Program-made: the position numbers and the translations under genes
NCBI RefSeq assembly: GCF_003386095.1
Contig: NZ_QREG01000001.1
Coordinates: forward strand, 434,001 to 498,000
Origin: Marinoscillum furvescens DSM 4134
GTDB taxonomy: Bacteria; Bacteroidota; Bacteroidia; Cytophagales; Cyclobacteriaceae
Direction: 5' to 3'
Length of the DNA: 64,000 nucleotides
Part shown: one piece after another, positions 24,990 through 33,738 of the stretch
Layout: each line of letters opens with the position of its first letter
How positions within the stretch are numbered: the stretch's first letter is position 1
The notes under the pieces: model-generated
The model's input: only the letters and a program-made list of their open reading frames with translations
What the model was told of the DNA's origin: nothing
The model's database searches: none

Positions 24990-27344
24990 TTATTTCACCG
25001 GTTGATCCACCAGGTACTTGATGAGTTTTTGATGAAGCTGATCAGGGTGAAAAGGCTTCACTACAAAATCATCTAACCCCACAGAGGTCATGTTTTCCTG
25101 AAAATCAGCCAACACAGTAGCCGTCAAGGCCACGATCGGCAGCCTGGCACCCTGCTGGCGCAACCTGCGTGTAGCTTCATACCCGTCCATTTCGGGCATT
25201 TGCAAGTCCATCAATATCAGGTCAAACTTATCCTCTTCGTAGCAATCCAGTGCTTCCACACCATTTCCTGCTACCTCCACTTCGCAGTGCCACTTCTCCA
25301 AAAATCTTTTGGCTACCATCACATTTATACTGTTATCCTCCACAAGCAGGATTCGTTTTTTATTGAGTGGATCATCCAGTATGCCTGGACGGGTGACGGG
25401 CTTGCGGTAACCTTTGGCTATTTTCAGTGGCAGGGTAAAATAAAAGCGAGACCCTTGCCCCAGCTCACTCCACATGTTTATCTCCACACCCTGCAGTTCC
25501 AGGATTTTCTTTGTGATGGAAAGCCCCAGACCGGTGCCACCATACCGCCTGGTGATCCCGCTATTGGCCTGATTAAACTTATCAAACACACGTGCCCGAT
25601 CTATTTTTGATATCCCGATACCCGTATCCTCCACACAGAAGTAAATCGCAATGGAGTCTGGGCTGCGTTCTTGCTGCTCTATCTTCAGTTTTACACTCCC
25701 CTTCTCCGTGAATTTCACCGCATTGTTGAGGAGATTCGATAGCACCTGGGTGAGGCGCCCGGCATCACCAAAATACATCAGTGGCAGGTTTTCGTCGTAG
25801 TGAAAAGTAACCTCCGTATCCCTTTCTCCTGCCTGAGCCTGAAACCCTGCCACCAGGTTTTCCCCGAGGGTGTACAGGTTGAAATACCCTTCCTCCAGTA
25901 CCAGCTTGCCAGACTCTAGTTTGTTATAATCCAAAATGTCATTGATCAACCGGAGTAGATTCTCCGAGGAAAACTTCAATGAGTCCAGGGTCTTTTTCTG
26001 GTCTTTTCGTGGGTGACTGTCCAGCAAGTGATGCGTAAGCCCAATGACCGCATTCATGGGCGTGCGGATTTCATGCGACATGATAGACAAAAACTCCGAC
26101 TTGGTTTGCAGTGCTTGCTCCGCTTCTTCTTTGGCCTGCCGCCAGGCGATAGCCACCTGCTGTGAAGTAGTCACTGACTGTAAAAAGAAAAACACCATGT
26201 AGCCGAGTGGCACTACAAAAGCCGGCACTGTCAGCAACTCAAACTGATGCAGGGCACGCACTGTAAACACCAGCAATATCATACTCGTACTGATCAGGGC
26301 ATAACCAGCTCCCGTCCGTTTATTGATAAATGCCAACACATAGACATAAAACGCCAAAATGATCAACACAAATGCCAAGATCAGGTAGTAATCATGCAAT
26401 GCCGTAAACCACACCGGAGGCAACACCAAAGCTGCTACCAGAAAAAACGACGACAAACCAATAATCACCTGATCCCACCTTTTGGGAGCATCTTCAGGGT
26501 AGGTGTTGTAAGTGTATTTGGTAAGGAGAATGGTCACCAAATACACCGTAGCATATTCCATTTTGATCGTGATGATCCACGGTATACCTGGAATAAGCCA
26601 GTGCATGAGGTAATTGCCACTGCCAAAAATGTAATAGCTAAAAGTGAGACAAAACAGGGAAAAATAGAGAATACTTGGCTGCCTACGCCCATACAAGTAT
26701 AGCCCCAGGAAAAACAACCCTCCCATAATCAGTGCCCCGGTGAGGATAGCATCTAGTGTATACACATAATGCTGATATTTGGTAAGGTGTGACTGGTCAC
26801 CAATAACAATACTTTCCAGAGGACCACCTTTGGCATGTCTAAAGTTAGAAACCTGCAGATTGAAGGTATTGGTATCTTTAAGAATCCGAGGGTCGATCGG
26901 TACAGTAAGCTGTCTCCAGTGAGGTCTGGAAGTTTCTTTAGTAGCGCCTACTTTACCATTGCTGCTTACCAGGTGCCCATTGATATAAAACTCATAAGAA
27001 CAGTAAACCGCGGGTGTATAGATGGCAAACTTACGAGCAGGGTCTAGCAAGACAGTGAGCTGATAGGTACCAAAGCCCTGAGGCTTACCATCAGTAGCCT
27101 CCATTCCGTTCCACAGCCCTGGAAACTTCACCAATTCACCTCCTTTCACCGGCTCTGTGGTGAGCTCATTCCATAAAAACCGCCACTGACCGTCCAGGTC
27201 TACACTCAATACCTCCTCCGAATCATTCCTTAAATCCACCATACCATCGATCACCTCCTGCGCATGCAAGCTACAGGTGAGCAATACCAAAAGGGTTCCT
27301 ACAAGGGTTTTGAGACTAAGGGCTTTCACGAATCTGATCATCAA
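24990..27344 (-). CDS. Hybrid sensor histidine kinase with 7TMR-DISM input and receiver domain
   Basis: The 784-aa protein has a signal/anchor (1-29), a periplasmic jelly-roll sensor domain (about 35-190, DLDGQWRFLWNEL...FPGLWN, typical of 7TMR-DISMED proteins that may bind carbohydrate), seven membrane helices (about 195-395), HisKA with SIMSHEIRTPMN (H424), HATPase with N-box NLLNNAVKFT, DTGIGI and GGTGLGLSI, and a C-terminal receiver LLVEDN...LILMDLQMPEMDG with phosphoacceptor D713. No separate output domain is present, so the signal is probably passed on by phosphorelay to a protein encoded elsewhere. Confidence 0.93.
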   Translation of the reverse strand: MMIRFVKALSLKTLVGTLLVLLTCSLHAQEVIDGMVDLRNDSEEVLSVDLDGQWRFLWNELTTEPVKGGELVKFPGLWNGMEATDGKPQGFGTYQLTVLLDPARKFAIYTPAVYCSYEFYINGHLVSSNGKVGATKETSRPHWRQLTVPIDPRILKDTNTFNLQVSNFRHAKGGPLESIVIGDQSHLTKYQHYVYTLDAILTGALIMGGLFFLGLYLYGRRQPSILYFSLFCLTFSYYIFGSGNYLMHWLIPGIPWIITIKMEYATVYLVTILLTKYTYNTYPEDAPKRWDQVIIGLSSFFLVAALVLPPVWFTALHDYYLILAFVLIILAFYVYVLAFINKRTGAGYALISTSMILLVFTVRALHQFELLTVPAFVVPLGYMVFFFLQSVTTSQQVAIAWRQAKEEAEQALQTKSEFLSIMSHEIRTPMNAVIGLTHHLLDSHPRKDQKKTLDSLKFSSENLLRLINDILDYNKLESGKLVLEEGYFNLYTLGENLVAGFQAQAGERDTEVTFHYDENLPLMYFGDAGRLTQVLSNLLNNAVKFTEKGSVKLKIEQQERSPDSIAIYFCVEDTGIGISKIDRARVFDKFNQANSGITRRYGGTGLGLSITKKILELQGVEINMWSELGQGSRFYFTLPLKIAKGYRKPVTRPGILDDPLNKKRILLVEDNSINVMVAKRFLEKWHCEVEVAGNGVEALDCYEEDKFDLILMDLQMPEMDGYEATRRLRQQGARLPIVALTATVLADFQENMTSVGLDDFVVKPFHPDQLHQKLIKYLVDQPVK

Positions 27345-27463
27345 TCAATGGCGCGTATCCAGTGAAACTAACTAAAAGTTTAAAAACTACAATCGACCCA
27401 CGAAGATTATCCCAAAAAAGCCGATGCAGAAACTGTTTCAGGAAGAGTCCCTATTTTAGCATC

Positions 27464-27910
27464 ATGACTACAATCAGACAAGGCACAAAAGAAGACCTAC
27501 CAGCAGCACTAGAGCTAATCCGTGAGCTGGCCATCTACGAAAAAGCCGAAGACCAGGTATCCAACACCCTGGAAATGATGGAGCAAGATGGCTTTGGTGA
27601 CCATCCGGTTTTTGGTTTTATAGTAGCTGAAGAAAACAATAAAATAGTGGGCATGAGCATGTACTACTGGCGCTACTCCACCTGGAAAGGTAAGCGCATC
27701 TACCTGGAAGACCTGATCGTCACAGAATCCAGGCGAGGCCTCGGCATTGGCAAGTTATTGTTTGACGAAACCATAGCCATTGGAAAGGCCGCAGGTGCTA
27801 CAGGCATGATGTGGCAGGTATTGGACTGGAACGAACCCGCTATCAACTTCTATAAAAAGTACAACGCTAAAATGGAAGAAGAGTGGCTCAACTGCCACCT
27901 GGATTTTTAG
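27464..27910 (+). CDS. GNAT-family N-acetyltransferase
   Basis: From the ATG at 27464 the protein has 148 residues: MTTIRQGTKEDLPAALELIRELAIYEKAEDQV. The acetyl-CoA loop is seen in VTESRRGLGIGKLLF, preceded by YLEDLIV. The spermidine/diamine acetyltransferase-like C-terminal MWQVLDWNEPAINFYKKYNAKMEEEW is present; SSAT-type relatives act on small amines. A longer frame from 27362 has no family support. It ends convergent with, and overlapping by 4 bp, the DUF4286 gene. Confidence 0.88.
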   Translation: MTTIRQGTKEDLPAALELIRELAIYEKAEDQVSNTLEMMEQDGFGDHPVFGFIVAEENNKIVGMSMYYWRYSTWKGKRIYLEDLIVTESRRGLGIGKLLFDETIAIGKAAGATGMMWQVLDWNEPAINFYKKYNAKMEEEWLNCHLDF

Positions 27911-28212
27911 ATTTCCTCCAATAATGTGCGAAACGCTAATGCTTTGTCCTGATACCTCTCCAGGTGTTTTTGACGCAGTGCTGGTGCATGATCTGCCAGA
28001 TAGGTGTCTAGCTCAGCCTTGCCAGGTGCAAAATACTGAACAGCGTAGGTAGAACCTTCAGCTTCAGGCGACTCATTTAGAAGCCGTAAAAATTTATGCT
28101 CGGCAAAACAACCCGTACGCATCACCTCCGGAATATGCACGTCCTTCATCCATGTCAGCCAATCCTGCTCCACCTGAGGAGCTACACTTACGGTTACATT
28201 GTAAAGTATCAT
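27907..28212 (-). CDS. DUF4286 family protein
   Basis: The 101-aa product matches the small DUF4286 family (MILYNVTVSVAPQVEQDWLTWMKDVHIPEVM...F...LRLL, then AVQYF). It looks like a ferredoxin-like alpha/beta dimeric fold and has no catalytic motif. Function is unknown; it is widely conserved in Bacteroidota. Confidence 0.8.
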   Translation of the reverse strand: MILYNVTVSVAPQVEQDWLTWMKDVHIPEVMRTGCFAEHKFLRLLNESPEAEGSTYAVQYFAPGKAELDTYLADHAPALRQKHLERYQDKALAFRTLLEEI

Positions 28213-28267
28213 TTATATCGCTTATTAAAATTCAAAACCATCGTTATTCCCGTCAGTTTAAAAACGA

Positions 28268-28939
28268 ATGCAGCTTAACTCTAATCACATCAAGATACTC
28301 AAAGGAATCTTATGGGTGCTCCACATAGTGGGCGCTGCAGGTACGGTTTATCCTCCCACACGAGAGTTGGTGGTACCACTGACTCCTGCAAATCTAATTC
28401 TTTCAGTGCTGCTTCTGGCTTTGGCACACCGAGAGTCTTTCAAGACTTTCATTTATTTTTTCGTTTGGGCTTTTTCGATAGGTATGATCGTGGAAATTGT
28501 GGGTGTTCAGACCTCCTTCCCGTTTGGCGAATATTCTTATGGTGCAGTTTTGGGATGGAAAGTGCTTGGCGTTCCCCTTCTTATCGGCATCAATTGGTTC
28601 ATGTTGGCTTACACACTGGGAGACCTTGCCGGTCGCACCACGTATCCTCCTTTCATAAAAGCCCTTCTGGGTGGTGCTGGCATGGCCCTGCTAGACTTTC
28701 TCATTGAGCCTGTGGCTATTCACTTACACTATTGGAACTGGGCATCCACTACAGTCCCTATCCAAAATTACCTTGCCTGGTTCATTATTGGGTTCACCCT
28801 CCAAATCCCTTTACAATCAACCAATTATGGACGAAGCATTTCCATCTCCGCGAAGAACTGCTGGAACCCGTTAAGCTCTACTTTGGTATTTGCTCAAATC
28901 TTATACTTTAGTGTCGTTTTTATTTTCACCAATCTTTAA
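28268..28939 (+). CDS. cruF: Carotenoid biosynthesis membrane protein (CruF-type hydratase)
   Basis: The 223-aa protein is very hydrophobic with about six or seven membrane helices and conserved motifs FPFGEYSYG, PLLIGINWF, LLDFLIEPVA and the YWNW segment of the PF04240 family (bisanhydrobacterioruberin hydratase and carotenoid 1',2'-hydratase). CruF adds water to the psi end of gamma-carotene-type pigments, giving a 1'-hydroxyl. It lies just upstream of a CarH-like regulator and the crt operon, on the same strand, so a role in a monocyclic carotenoid such as a saproxanthin-type pigment is likely. The last about 30 residues look less family-like. Confidence 0.78.
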   Translation: MQLNSNHIKILKGILWVLHIVGAAGTVYPPTRELVVPLTPANLILSVLLLALAHRESFKTFIYFFVWAFSIGMIVEIVGVQTSFPFGEYSYGAVLGWKVLGVPLLIGINWFMLAYTLGDLAGRTTYPPFIKALLGGAGMALLDFLIEPVAIHLHYWNWASTTVPIQNYLAWFIIGFTLQIPLQSTNYGRSISISAKNCWNPLSSTLVFAQILYFSVVFIFTNL

Positions 28940-29016
28940 ACACTTTTTGAAATTTCAGGGTTACAAAGATAAATCCCGTTGTTTCATGGGAGGGAATATG
29001 AGTCAAGAGTAAAGGG

Positions 29017-29913
29017 ATGAGCACATTTTCTATAAGAGACCTGGAGCACCTGTCCGGGATCAAGGCACACACTATAAGGATCTGGGAGCAACGCTACGAA
29101 CTAATCAAGCCAAAGCGCACAGAAACGAACATTCGATACTACGACGATCGTGATCTAAAGCTAATTTTGAATGTTGCGCTACTGAAAGAAAACGGCGTGA
29201 AGATCTCCAAAATAGCTGAGATGACCGAAGGCGAAATGCAGCGTGAAGTCCTAAAACTCACCGAGCGAAACCTTCATCATCCTGAGCAAATCCACGCACT
29301 CACCATCTCCATGGTAGATCTGGACGAAGAACGTTTCGAAAAAATCATCTCCACCAATATCCTAAAATTAGGATTTGAAAAAACGATGATGAACGTCATC
29401 TATCCATTCCTCTCCAAGATTGGAATCCTTTGGCAAACAGGCGCCATCAATCCTGCACAGGAGCACTTCATTTCTAACCTGGTGAGACAAAAACTCATAG
29501 TAGCCATAGATGGCCAATACTCCGTAGCGTCAGATAAAGCCAAAAAATATGTGCTCTTCTTACCAGAAGGAGAGTTGCACGAACTCAGCCTGCTTTTTGC
29601 AGATTATATCATCAAGTCTCGAAAAAATAAGACCATCTTCCTGGGACAATCCCTACCTTTCATTGATTTGGAGGCAGTTTATGATGTACATCAGCCAGAC
29701 TACCTACTGGCAGTACTCACCACGGTACCAGGCCCCAGAGAGGTTCAAGCGTACGTAGACCGCTTGTCAAAGCATTTTCCAGATTCAACCATATTATTGA
29801 CCGGCTATCAGGTAATCGGTCAAGACCTGGAAACCCCGGAAAATGTTGAAATCTTCACAAGATTGGAGCAATTGATCACTTTTGTTGAAGAAAATTCATT
29901 TACACTAGCTTAG
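29017..29913 (+). CDS. carH: MerR-family regulator with B12-binding domain (CarH-like photoreceptor)
   Basis: The 298-aa protein has an N-terminal MerR winged helix (residues 4-72, FSIRDLEHLSGIKAHTIRIWEQRY) and a C-terminal cobalamin module: a helical bundle with W139-x9-E149-H150, the light-sensing motif of CarH, and a Rossmann-like domain with E186-L-H188-E-L-S191 at the place of the ExHxxG B12 motif. H188 would be the lower axial ligand; the usual Gly is replaced by Ser. CarH proteins bind adenosylcobalamin, repress carotenoid genes in the dark and fall apart in light. The gene is directly followed by an ECF sigma factor and crt genes, which supports this role. A B12-independent relative (CarA-like) cannot be excluded because of the Gly change. 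Confidence 0.83.
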   Translation: MSTFSIRDLEHLSGIKAHTIRIWEQRYELIKPKRTETNIRYYDDRDLKLILNVALLKENGVKISKIAEMTEGEMQREVLKLTERNLHHPEQIHALTISMVDLDEERFEKIISTNILKLGFEKTMMNVIYPFLSKIGILWQTGAINPAQEHFISNLVRQKLIVAIDGQYSVASDKAKKYVLFLPEGELHELSLLFADYIIKSRKNKTIFLGQSLPFIDLEAVYDVHQPDYLLAVLTTVPGPREVQAYVDRLSKHFPDSTILLTGYQVIGQDLETPENVEIFTRLEQLITFVEENSFTLA

Positions 29914-29945
29914 ATTAACAAATTTTAAATTTTGAGAAACTTTAG

Positions 29946-29954
29946 TTAAACAAA
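29946..29954 (+). promoter_or_regulatory. TTAAACAAA motif downstream of carH
   Basis: One of four perfect copies of TTAAACAAA (or its inverse) within the 200 bp between carH and the sigma factor gene; two others form the dyad at 30086-30113 and one is at 30131. Half-site for the same regulator is inferred. Confidence 0.4.
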
Positions 29955-29986
29955 ACAAACACCCTACATACTCACTCTTTCTCAAT

Positions 29987-30022
29987 AAAAGCTCTCAAAA
30001 ATCCCTTTGAGAGCTTTTTTTA
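29987..30022 (+). terminator. Terminator of carH
   Basis: AAAAGCTCTCAAA (29987-29999) pairs with TTTGAGAGCTTTT (30006-30018) around a short loop and runs into a T tract. It separates the regulator gene from the crt operon. Confidence 0.9.
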
Positions 30023-30085
30023 TATGGTTTTGCGTAACCCCAGCAGTTCGGCTCCGTATTATTGTTTACGATTTAAATAAAATAA

Positions 30086-30113
30086 TTAAACAAAATTTTG
30101 GAGCTTTGTTTAA
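30086..30113. promoter_or_regulatory. Perfect TTAAACAAA dyad, candidate CarH-like operator
   Basis: TTAAACAAA (30086-30094), ten spacer bases and TTTGTTTAA (30105-30113) form a perfect 9-bp inverted repeat that covers the -33 TTG of the promoter described next. A further direct half-site TTAAACAAA is at 30131-30139, just after the -7 element. The position fits repression by steric block. Identity of the binding protein is inferred from the neighbouring gene. Confidence 0.6.
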
Positions 30114-30128
30114 CTATATGTACTTTTG
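30098..30128 (+). promoter_or_regulatory. Predicted promoter of the sigma factor-crt operon
   Basis: A Bacteroidota-type promoter TTG (30098-30100), 20-bp spacer, TACTTTTG (30121-30128; exact TAnnTTTG) lies 25 bp before the sigma factor start codon. The operator dyad overlaps its upstream element. Confidence 0.65.
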
Positions 30129-30152
30129 AATTAAACAAAAAGAACCACAACC

Positions 30153-30662
30153 ATGACAGCACTAGAATTTAGTTATAAGGTAGACCAGTTAACAAGTTCA
30201 CTAAAGCCGTTTGCGCTCAAGCTTACCAAAGACATGGAAGACGCAAACGATTTGCTTCAGGAAACGGTACTCAAAGCTTTTACAAACAGAGACAAATTTG
30301 CAGAAGGCACCAATCTCAAGGCCTGGATGTATACCATTATGAAGAACACCTTCATCACCAACTATCAGCGTATGGTGAGAAGAAACACCTTCATAGACAC
30401 CACAGAAAACCTGCATTACATCAACTCGTCAGATAGCATCATTCAAAACAAGGCACATACTAATTTTGCCATGAAGGATATCAACAATGCAATTGACAAC
30501 CTTCAGGATTCTTACAAAGTACCTTTTATGATGCACTTCAGGGGATTCAAATACCATGAGATTGCAGACAAACTCAACATTCCAATCGGAACTGTGAAAA
30601 ATAGAATTCACATTGCTCGGAAGGAACTTAAGTCCAAATTAAAAGTGTACGGTAAGAAATAA
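30153..30662 (+). CDS. ECF-family RNA polymerase sigma factor
   Basis: The 169-aa protein has sigma-70 region 2 (DANDLLQETVLKAFTNRDKF, LKAWMYTIMKNTFIT) and region 4 (FMMHFRGFKYHEIADKLNIPIGTVKNRIHIARKEL) with a short linker and no anti-sigma gene beside it. It is the first gene of the carotenoid operon, 31 bp before crtI, so it is made together with the pigment enzymes. In Flavobacteria and Cytophagales similar sigma factors accompany crtI-crtB. Targets are unknown; it may carry the light signal to genes outside the operon. Confidence 0.9.
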   Translation: MTALEFSYKVDQLTSSLKPFALKLTKDMEDANDLLQETVLKAFTNRDKFAEGTNLKAWMYTIMKNTFITNYQRMVRRNTFIDTTENLHYINSSDSIIQNKAHTNFAMKDINNAIDNLQDSYKVPFMMHFRGFKYHEIADKLNIPIGTVKNRIHIARKELKSKLKVYGKK

Positions 30663-30692
30663 TCGAAATTATCAACTTCCGACACACACCAA

Positions 30693-32159
30693 ATGAGTAA
30701 AAACATATGCGTGATAGGCTCAGGATTCGCAGGACTTTCTGCAGCCTGTCATCTGGCAAAAGCTGGAAATAAGGTTTTTGTCATAGAAAAAAACAACACA
30801 CCCGGAGGAAGAGCCAGGCAACTTGAATTGTCTGGCTTTACTTTTGACATGGGGCCCTCCTGGTATTGGATGCCCGATGTATTCGAGCGATTTTTTACCC
30901 AATTCGATAAAAAACCATCAGACTATTACGAACTCCTTCGACTGGATCCATCCTACCGGGTAAAATTCAAGGATGAAATCATAGATCTACCAGCCTCCAT
31001 GCCTGAGCTCGAAGCGCTTTTTGAGTCCATAGAAACAGGCAGCGCACAGCAATTACGTCGCTTTTTAAAACAAGCAGAATATAAATACCAGGTAGGCATC
31101 AACGACCTGGTCTATAAGCCAAGCCGATCACTTGGAGAATTTATGGACTTGCGACTACTCAAAGGGCTGGTAAAAATGGACGTACTCACCTCCATGAGTT
31201 CACATATCCGAAAGTTTTTCAAATCAGAGAAGCTTATCGAACTCATGGAATTTCCTGTACTCTTTTTGGGCAGCACCCCACAAAACACTCCAGCTCTTTA
31301 CAGCCTCATGAACTACGCAGATATGTCACTTGGTACCTGGTACCCAATGGGCGGCATGCACAAGGTAGTAGAAGCAATGGTAGCACTTGCTCAAGAACTA
31401 GGCGTAACCTTTCATTTTGGAGAATCAGTAACGGAATTTGCCTACAAACAAAACAGCATTTCTGAAGTAATCACCGACAAGACTTCAAGGAAAGCAGACG
31501 TGGTAGTTGCTGGTGCTGACTACCATCACGTAGATCAAAAACTGCTTCCAGAGCAGTTTCGCATGTACAGCCCTCAATATTGGGACAAACGTACTATGGC
31601 ACCTTCTTCACTGCTTTTTTACATAGGTGTAAACAAGCGCCTACCCAACATGAAGCATCACGTATTGTTCTTTGACGAAGATTTTAAACAGCATGCCCAT
31701 GAAATCTACACAAACCCTCAGTGGCCTACCAAACCATTGCTTTACACCTCTGCCACATCACTAACTGACCCCTCTGTAGCGCCGGCAGGTTGTGAAAACC
31801 TGGTGGTACTCATCCCGGTAGCGCCAGACCTTCAAGACACACCCGAAACGCGCGAACGATATTTTAACATGATCATGGATCGCCTTGAAGCATACACCGG
31901 TACATCGATCCGAGAGCACATCGTATGTAAGCGCAGTTACGCCCACAATGACTTTATCGGAGATTATCACAGCTACAAGGGCAATGCCTACGGATTAGCT
32001 AATACCCTCCAACAAACAGCGATTTTGAAGCCCTCTATCAAAAACAAAAAGCTAAAAAACCTGTATTTTACAGGACAGCTCACTGTGCCAGGCCCCGGAG
32101 TACCTCCTTCTATCATTTCTGGCGAAGTAGTAGCTACAGAAATTGCAAAAGACTTTTAA
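30693..32159 (+). CDS. crtI: Phytoene desaturase
   Basis: The 488-aa flavoprotein has the FAD-binding start ICVIGSGFAGLSAACHLA, a conserved FDMGPSWYWMPDVFERFF segment and the C-terminal CrtI signature FTGQLTVPGPGVPPSIISGEVVA. CrtI-type enzymes convert phytoene to lycopene by four desaturation steps. It is followed by phytoene synthase after 13 bp. A desaturase of the CrtD type is not in the window. Confidence 0.94.
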   Translation: MSKNICVIGSGFAGLSAACHLAKAGNKVFVIEKNNTPGGRARQLELSGFTFDMGPSWYWMPDVFERFFTQFDKKPSDYYELLRLDPSYRVKFKDEIIDLPASMPELEALFESIETGSAQQLRRFLKQAEYKYQVGINDLVYKPSRSLGEFMDLRLLKGLVKMDVLTSMSSHIRKFFKSEKLIELMEFPVLFLGSTPQNTPALYSLMNYADMSLGTWYPMGGMHKVVEAMVALAQELGVTFHFGESVTEFAYKQNSISEVITDKTSRKADVVVAGADYHHVDQKLLPEQFRMYSPQYWDKRTMAPSSLLFYIGVNKRLPNMKHHVLFFDEDFKQHAHEIYTNPQWPTKPLLYTSATSLTDPSVAPAGCENLVVLIPVAPDLQDTPETRERYFNMIMDRLEAYTGTSIREHIVCKRSYAHNDFIGDYHSYKGNAYGLANTLQQTAILKPSIKNKKLKNLYFTGQLTVPGPGVPPSIISGEVVATEIAKDF

Positions 32160-32172
32160 CCACCTCACCTGC

Positions 32173-33006
32173 ATGGATCTTTTTAGCACCACAACCCTAA
32201 AGTGCAGCAAGCTGATCACCCAGCATTACAGCACCTCATTTACACTGGGCATCAAAACGCTGCACAGAAAATTCCATCTACCCATCTACGCCATATATGG
32301 CTTTGTGCGCTATGCTGACGAGATAGTAGACACCTTCCACGAGCACGACAAAGTCATGCTTCTGGAAAGATTCAGAAAGGACACCTATTTAGCTATTAGT
32401 GAAAAAATCAGCCTAAACCCAGTGCTGCATTCCTTTCAGCTCGTAGTAAACCAATATCAAATAGAGCACGAACTTATCGATGCGTTCCTGCACAGCATGG
32501 AAATGGACCTAAAACACCATGACTACTGCGACAAACTATATCAAGAGTACATATACGGATCGGCCGAAGTAGTAGGACTTATGTGCCTTAGAGTATTTTG
32601 TGAGGGAGACAATGAGCAATATGAGGATTTGAAAGCACCTGCCAAAAGCCTGGGATCAGCTTTTCAAAAAGTCAATTTTCTACGAGATATCAAAAGCGAC
32701 TATAAAGACAGAGGCAGAGTGTATTTTCCTGGAGTCGATTTTCGCACCTTTAGTCAGACAGAAAAAACAGCGATAGAAGCAGACATCAAAGCAGACTTTG
32801 ACCATGCACTGGAAGGCATTAAAAAACTCCCATCCGGAGCCCGAGCAGGCGTATACCTGGCATACATTTATTACCTCCAGCTATTTAAAAAAATCAAAAA
32901 CCTGCCCGCCACCAAAATCATGAATGAGCGAGTAAGAGTTCCTGACACCATGAAAGCGCTACTACTGAGTAAAACCCTACTACTCAACAAATTAAAATCC
33001 TTTTAG
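32173..33006 (+). CDS. crtB: Phytoene synthase
   Basis: With the start at 32173 (MDLFSTTTLKCSKLITQHYSTSF) the protein has 277 residues; an ATG at 32143 would overlap crtI and adds nothing familial. Two aspartate-rich prenyl-diphosphate motifs are seen: YADEIVDTF near residue 50 and FLRDIKSDYKDRGRVYFP near residue 180. The enzyme joins two geranylgeranyl diphosphates to phytoene. The next gene begins with no gap after its stop. Confidence 0.95.
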   Translation: MDLFSTTTLKCSKLITQHYSTSFTLGIKTLHRKFHLPIYAIYGFVRYADEIVDTFHEHDKVMLLERFRKDTYLAISEKISLNPVLHSFQLVVNQYQIEHELIDAFLHSMEMDLKHHDYCDKLYQEYIYGSAEVVGLMCLRVFCEGDNEQYEDLKAPAKSLGSAFQKVNFLRDIKSDYKDRGRVYFPGVDFRTFSQTEKTAIEADIKADFDHALEGIKKLPSGARAGVYLAYIYYLQLFKKIKNLPATKIMNERVRVPDTMKALLLSKTLLLNKLKSF

Positions 33007-33732
33007 ATGAAAGCCCTCTACCTGATCATCAACTTATTAACGATAAGCTTTCCATTGATTCGATCATTCGAACCAAGAATCAGGTACGCCAAGCAGTGGC
33101 CTGCGCTTTTTCCTGCCATCGCCATTACCGCACTCTTTTTCATATCCTGGGACATCCTTTTCACCCGACACCAGGTATGGGGGTTTAACGACACCTACCT
33201 TCTGGGCCCACACTTGCTCAGCTTACCATTGGAGGAATGGCTATTTTTCTTTACTGTACCGTTTGCCAGTGTTTTTATCTATGAATGCGTCAGATACTTT
33301 TTTCCAAACCTCCAAAACTCCAGGATCACCAGACCAACAACCATCGCACTAGCACTCCTTATTCTAGCCATAGGAGCATTAAACTACGAGCGAGCATATA
33401 CCTTTTGGAATTTCGTCTTTTGCGGCAGCTTTTTACTCAGCACAGGAATCAAATCACCCAACTGGCTCGCTCATTTTTGGACAGCCTACGCCATACACCT
33501 TATACCATTTTTGATCGTAAATGGAGTACTCACCGGAACATTTATAGACGAGTCCATTGTTTGGTACGATAATGAAGAAAACCTATCCATTCGAATAGCA
33601 TCAATTCCAGTAGAAGACACAGCATATGCCCTTCTATTACTTCTGATGAATGTTACGTTTTTGGAAAAATTCAGGGCACACAAATCCAACCATGGCCCGA
33701 AACACGAACATATTGAGTTAAACAAAAGTTAA
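33007..33732 (+). CDS. crtYcd: Lycopene cyclase, CrtYcd/CarR fused type
   Basis: The 241-aa membrane protein contains the two halves of heterodimeric lycopene cyclase in one chain, with one acidic motif each: PLEEWLFFF in the first half and PVEDTAYALLL in the second, plus FNDTYLLGPHLLSLP. Several membrane helices are predicted. This family makes beta-ionone rings on lycopene; acting at one end gives gamma-carotene, at both ends beta-carotene. The last codons contain TTAAACAAA-like sequence (33718-33734), which may be coincidental. ispH starts 6 bp later. Confidence 0.88.
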   Translation: MKALYLIINLLTISFPLIRSFEPRIRYAKQWPALFPAIAITALFFISWDILFTRHQVWGFNDTYLLGPHLLSLPLEEWLFFFTVPFASVFIYECVRYFFPNLQNSRITRPTTIALALLILAIGALNYERAYTFWNFVFCGSFLLSTGIKSPNWLAHFWTAYAIHLIPFLIVNGVLTGTFIDESIVWYDNEENLSIRIASIPVEDTAYALLLLLMNVTFLEKFRAHKSNHGPKHEHIELNKS

Positions 33733-33738
33733 ACGGCC

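Noticed and set aside
27362-27463. N-terminal extension of the GNAT protein
   Set aside because: The added residues are not part of the fold and the ATG at 27464 begins with the standard first beta strand.
33718-33734. TTAAACAAAAGTTAAAC as a further CarH-like operator
   Set aside because: It is within the last codons of the lycopene cyclase gene, has direct rather than inverted half-sites and no promoter element follows; kept only as a note in the gene entry.
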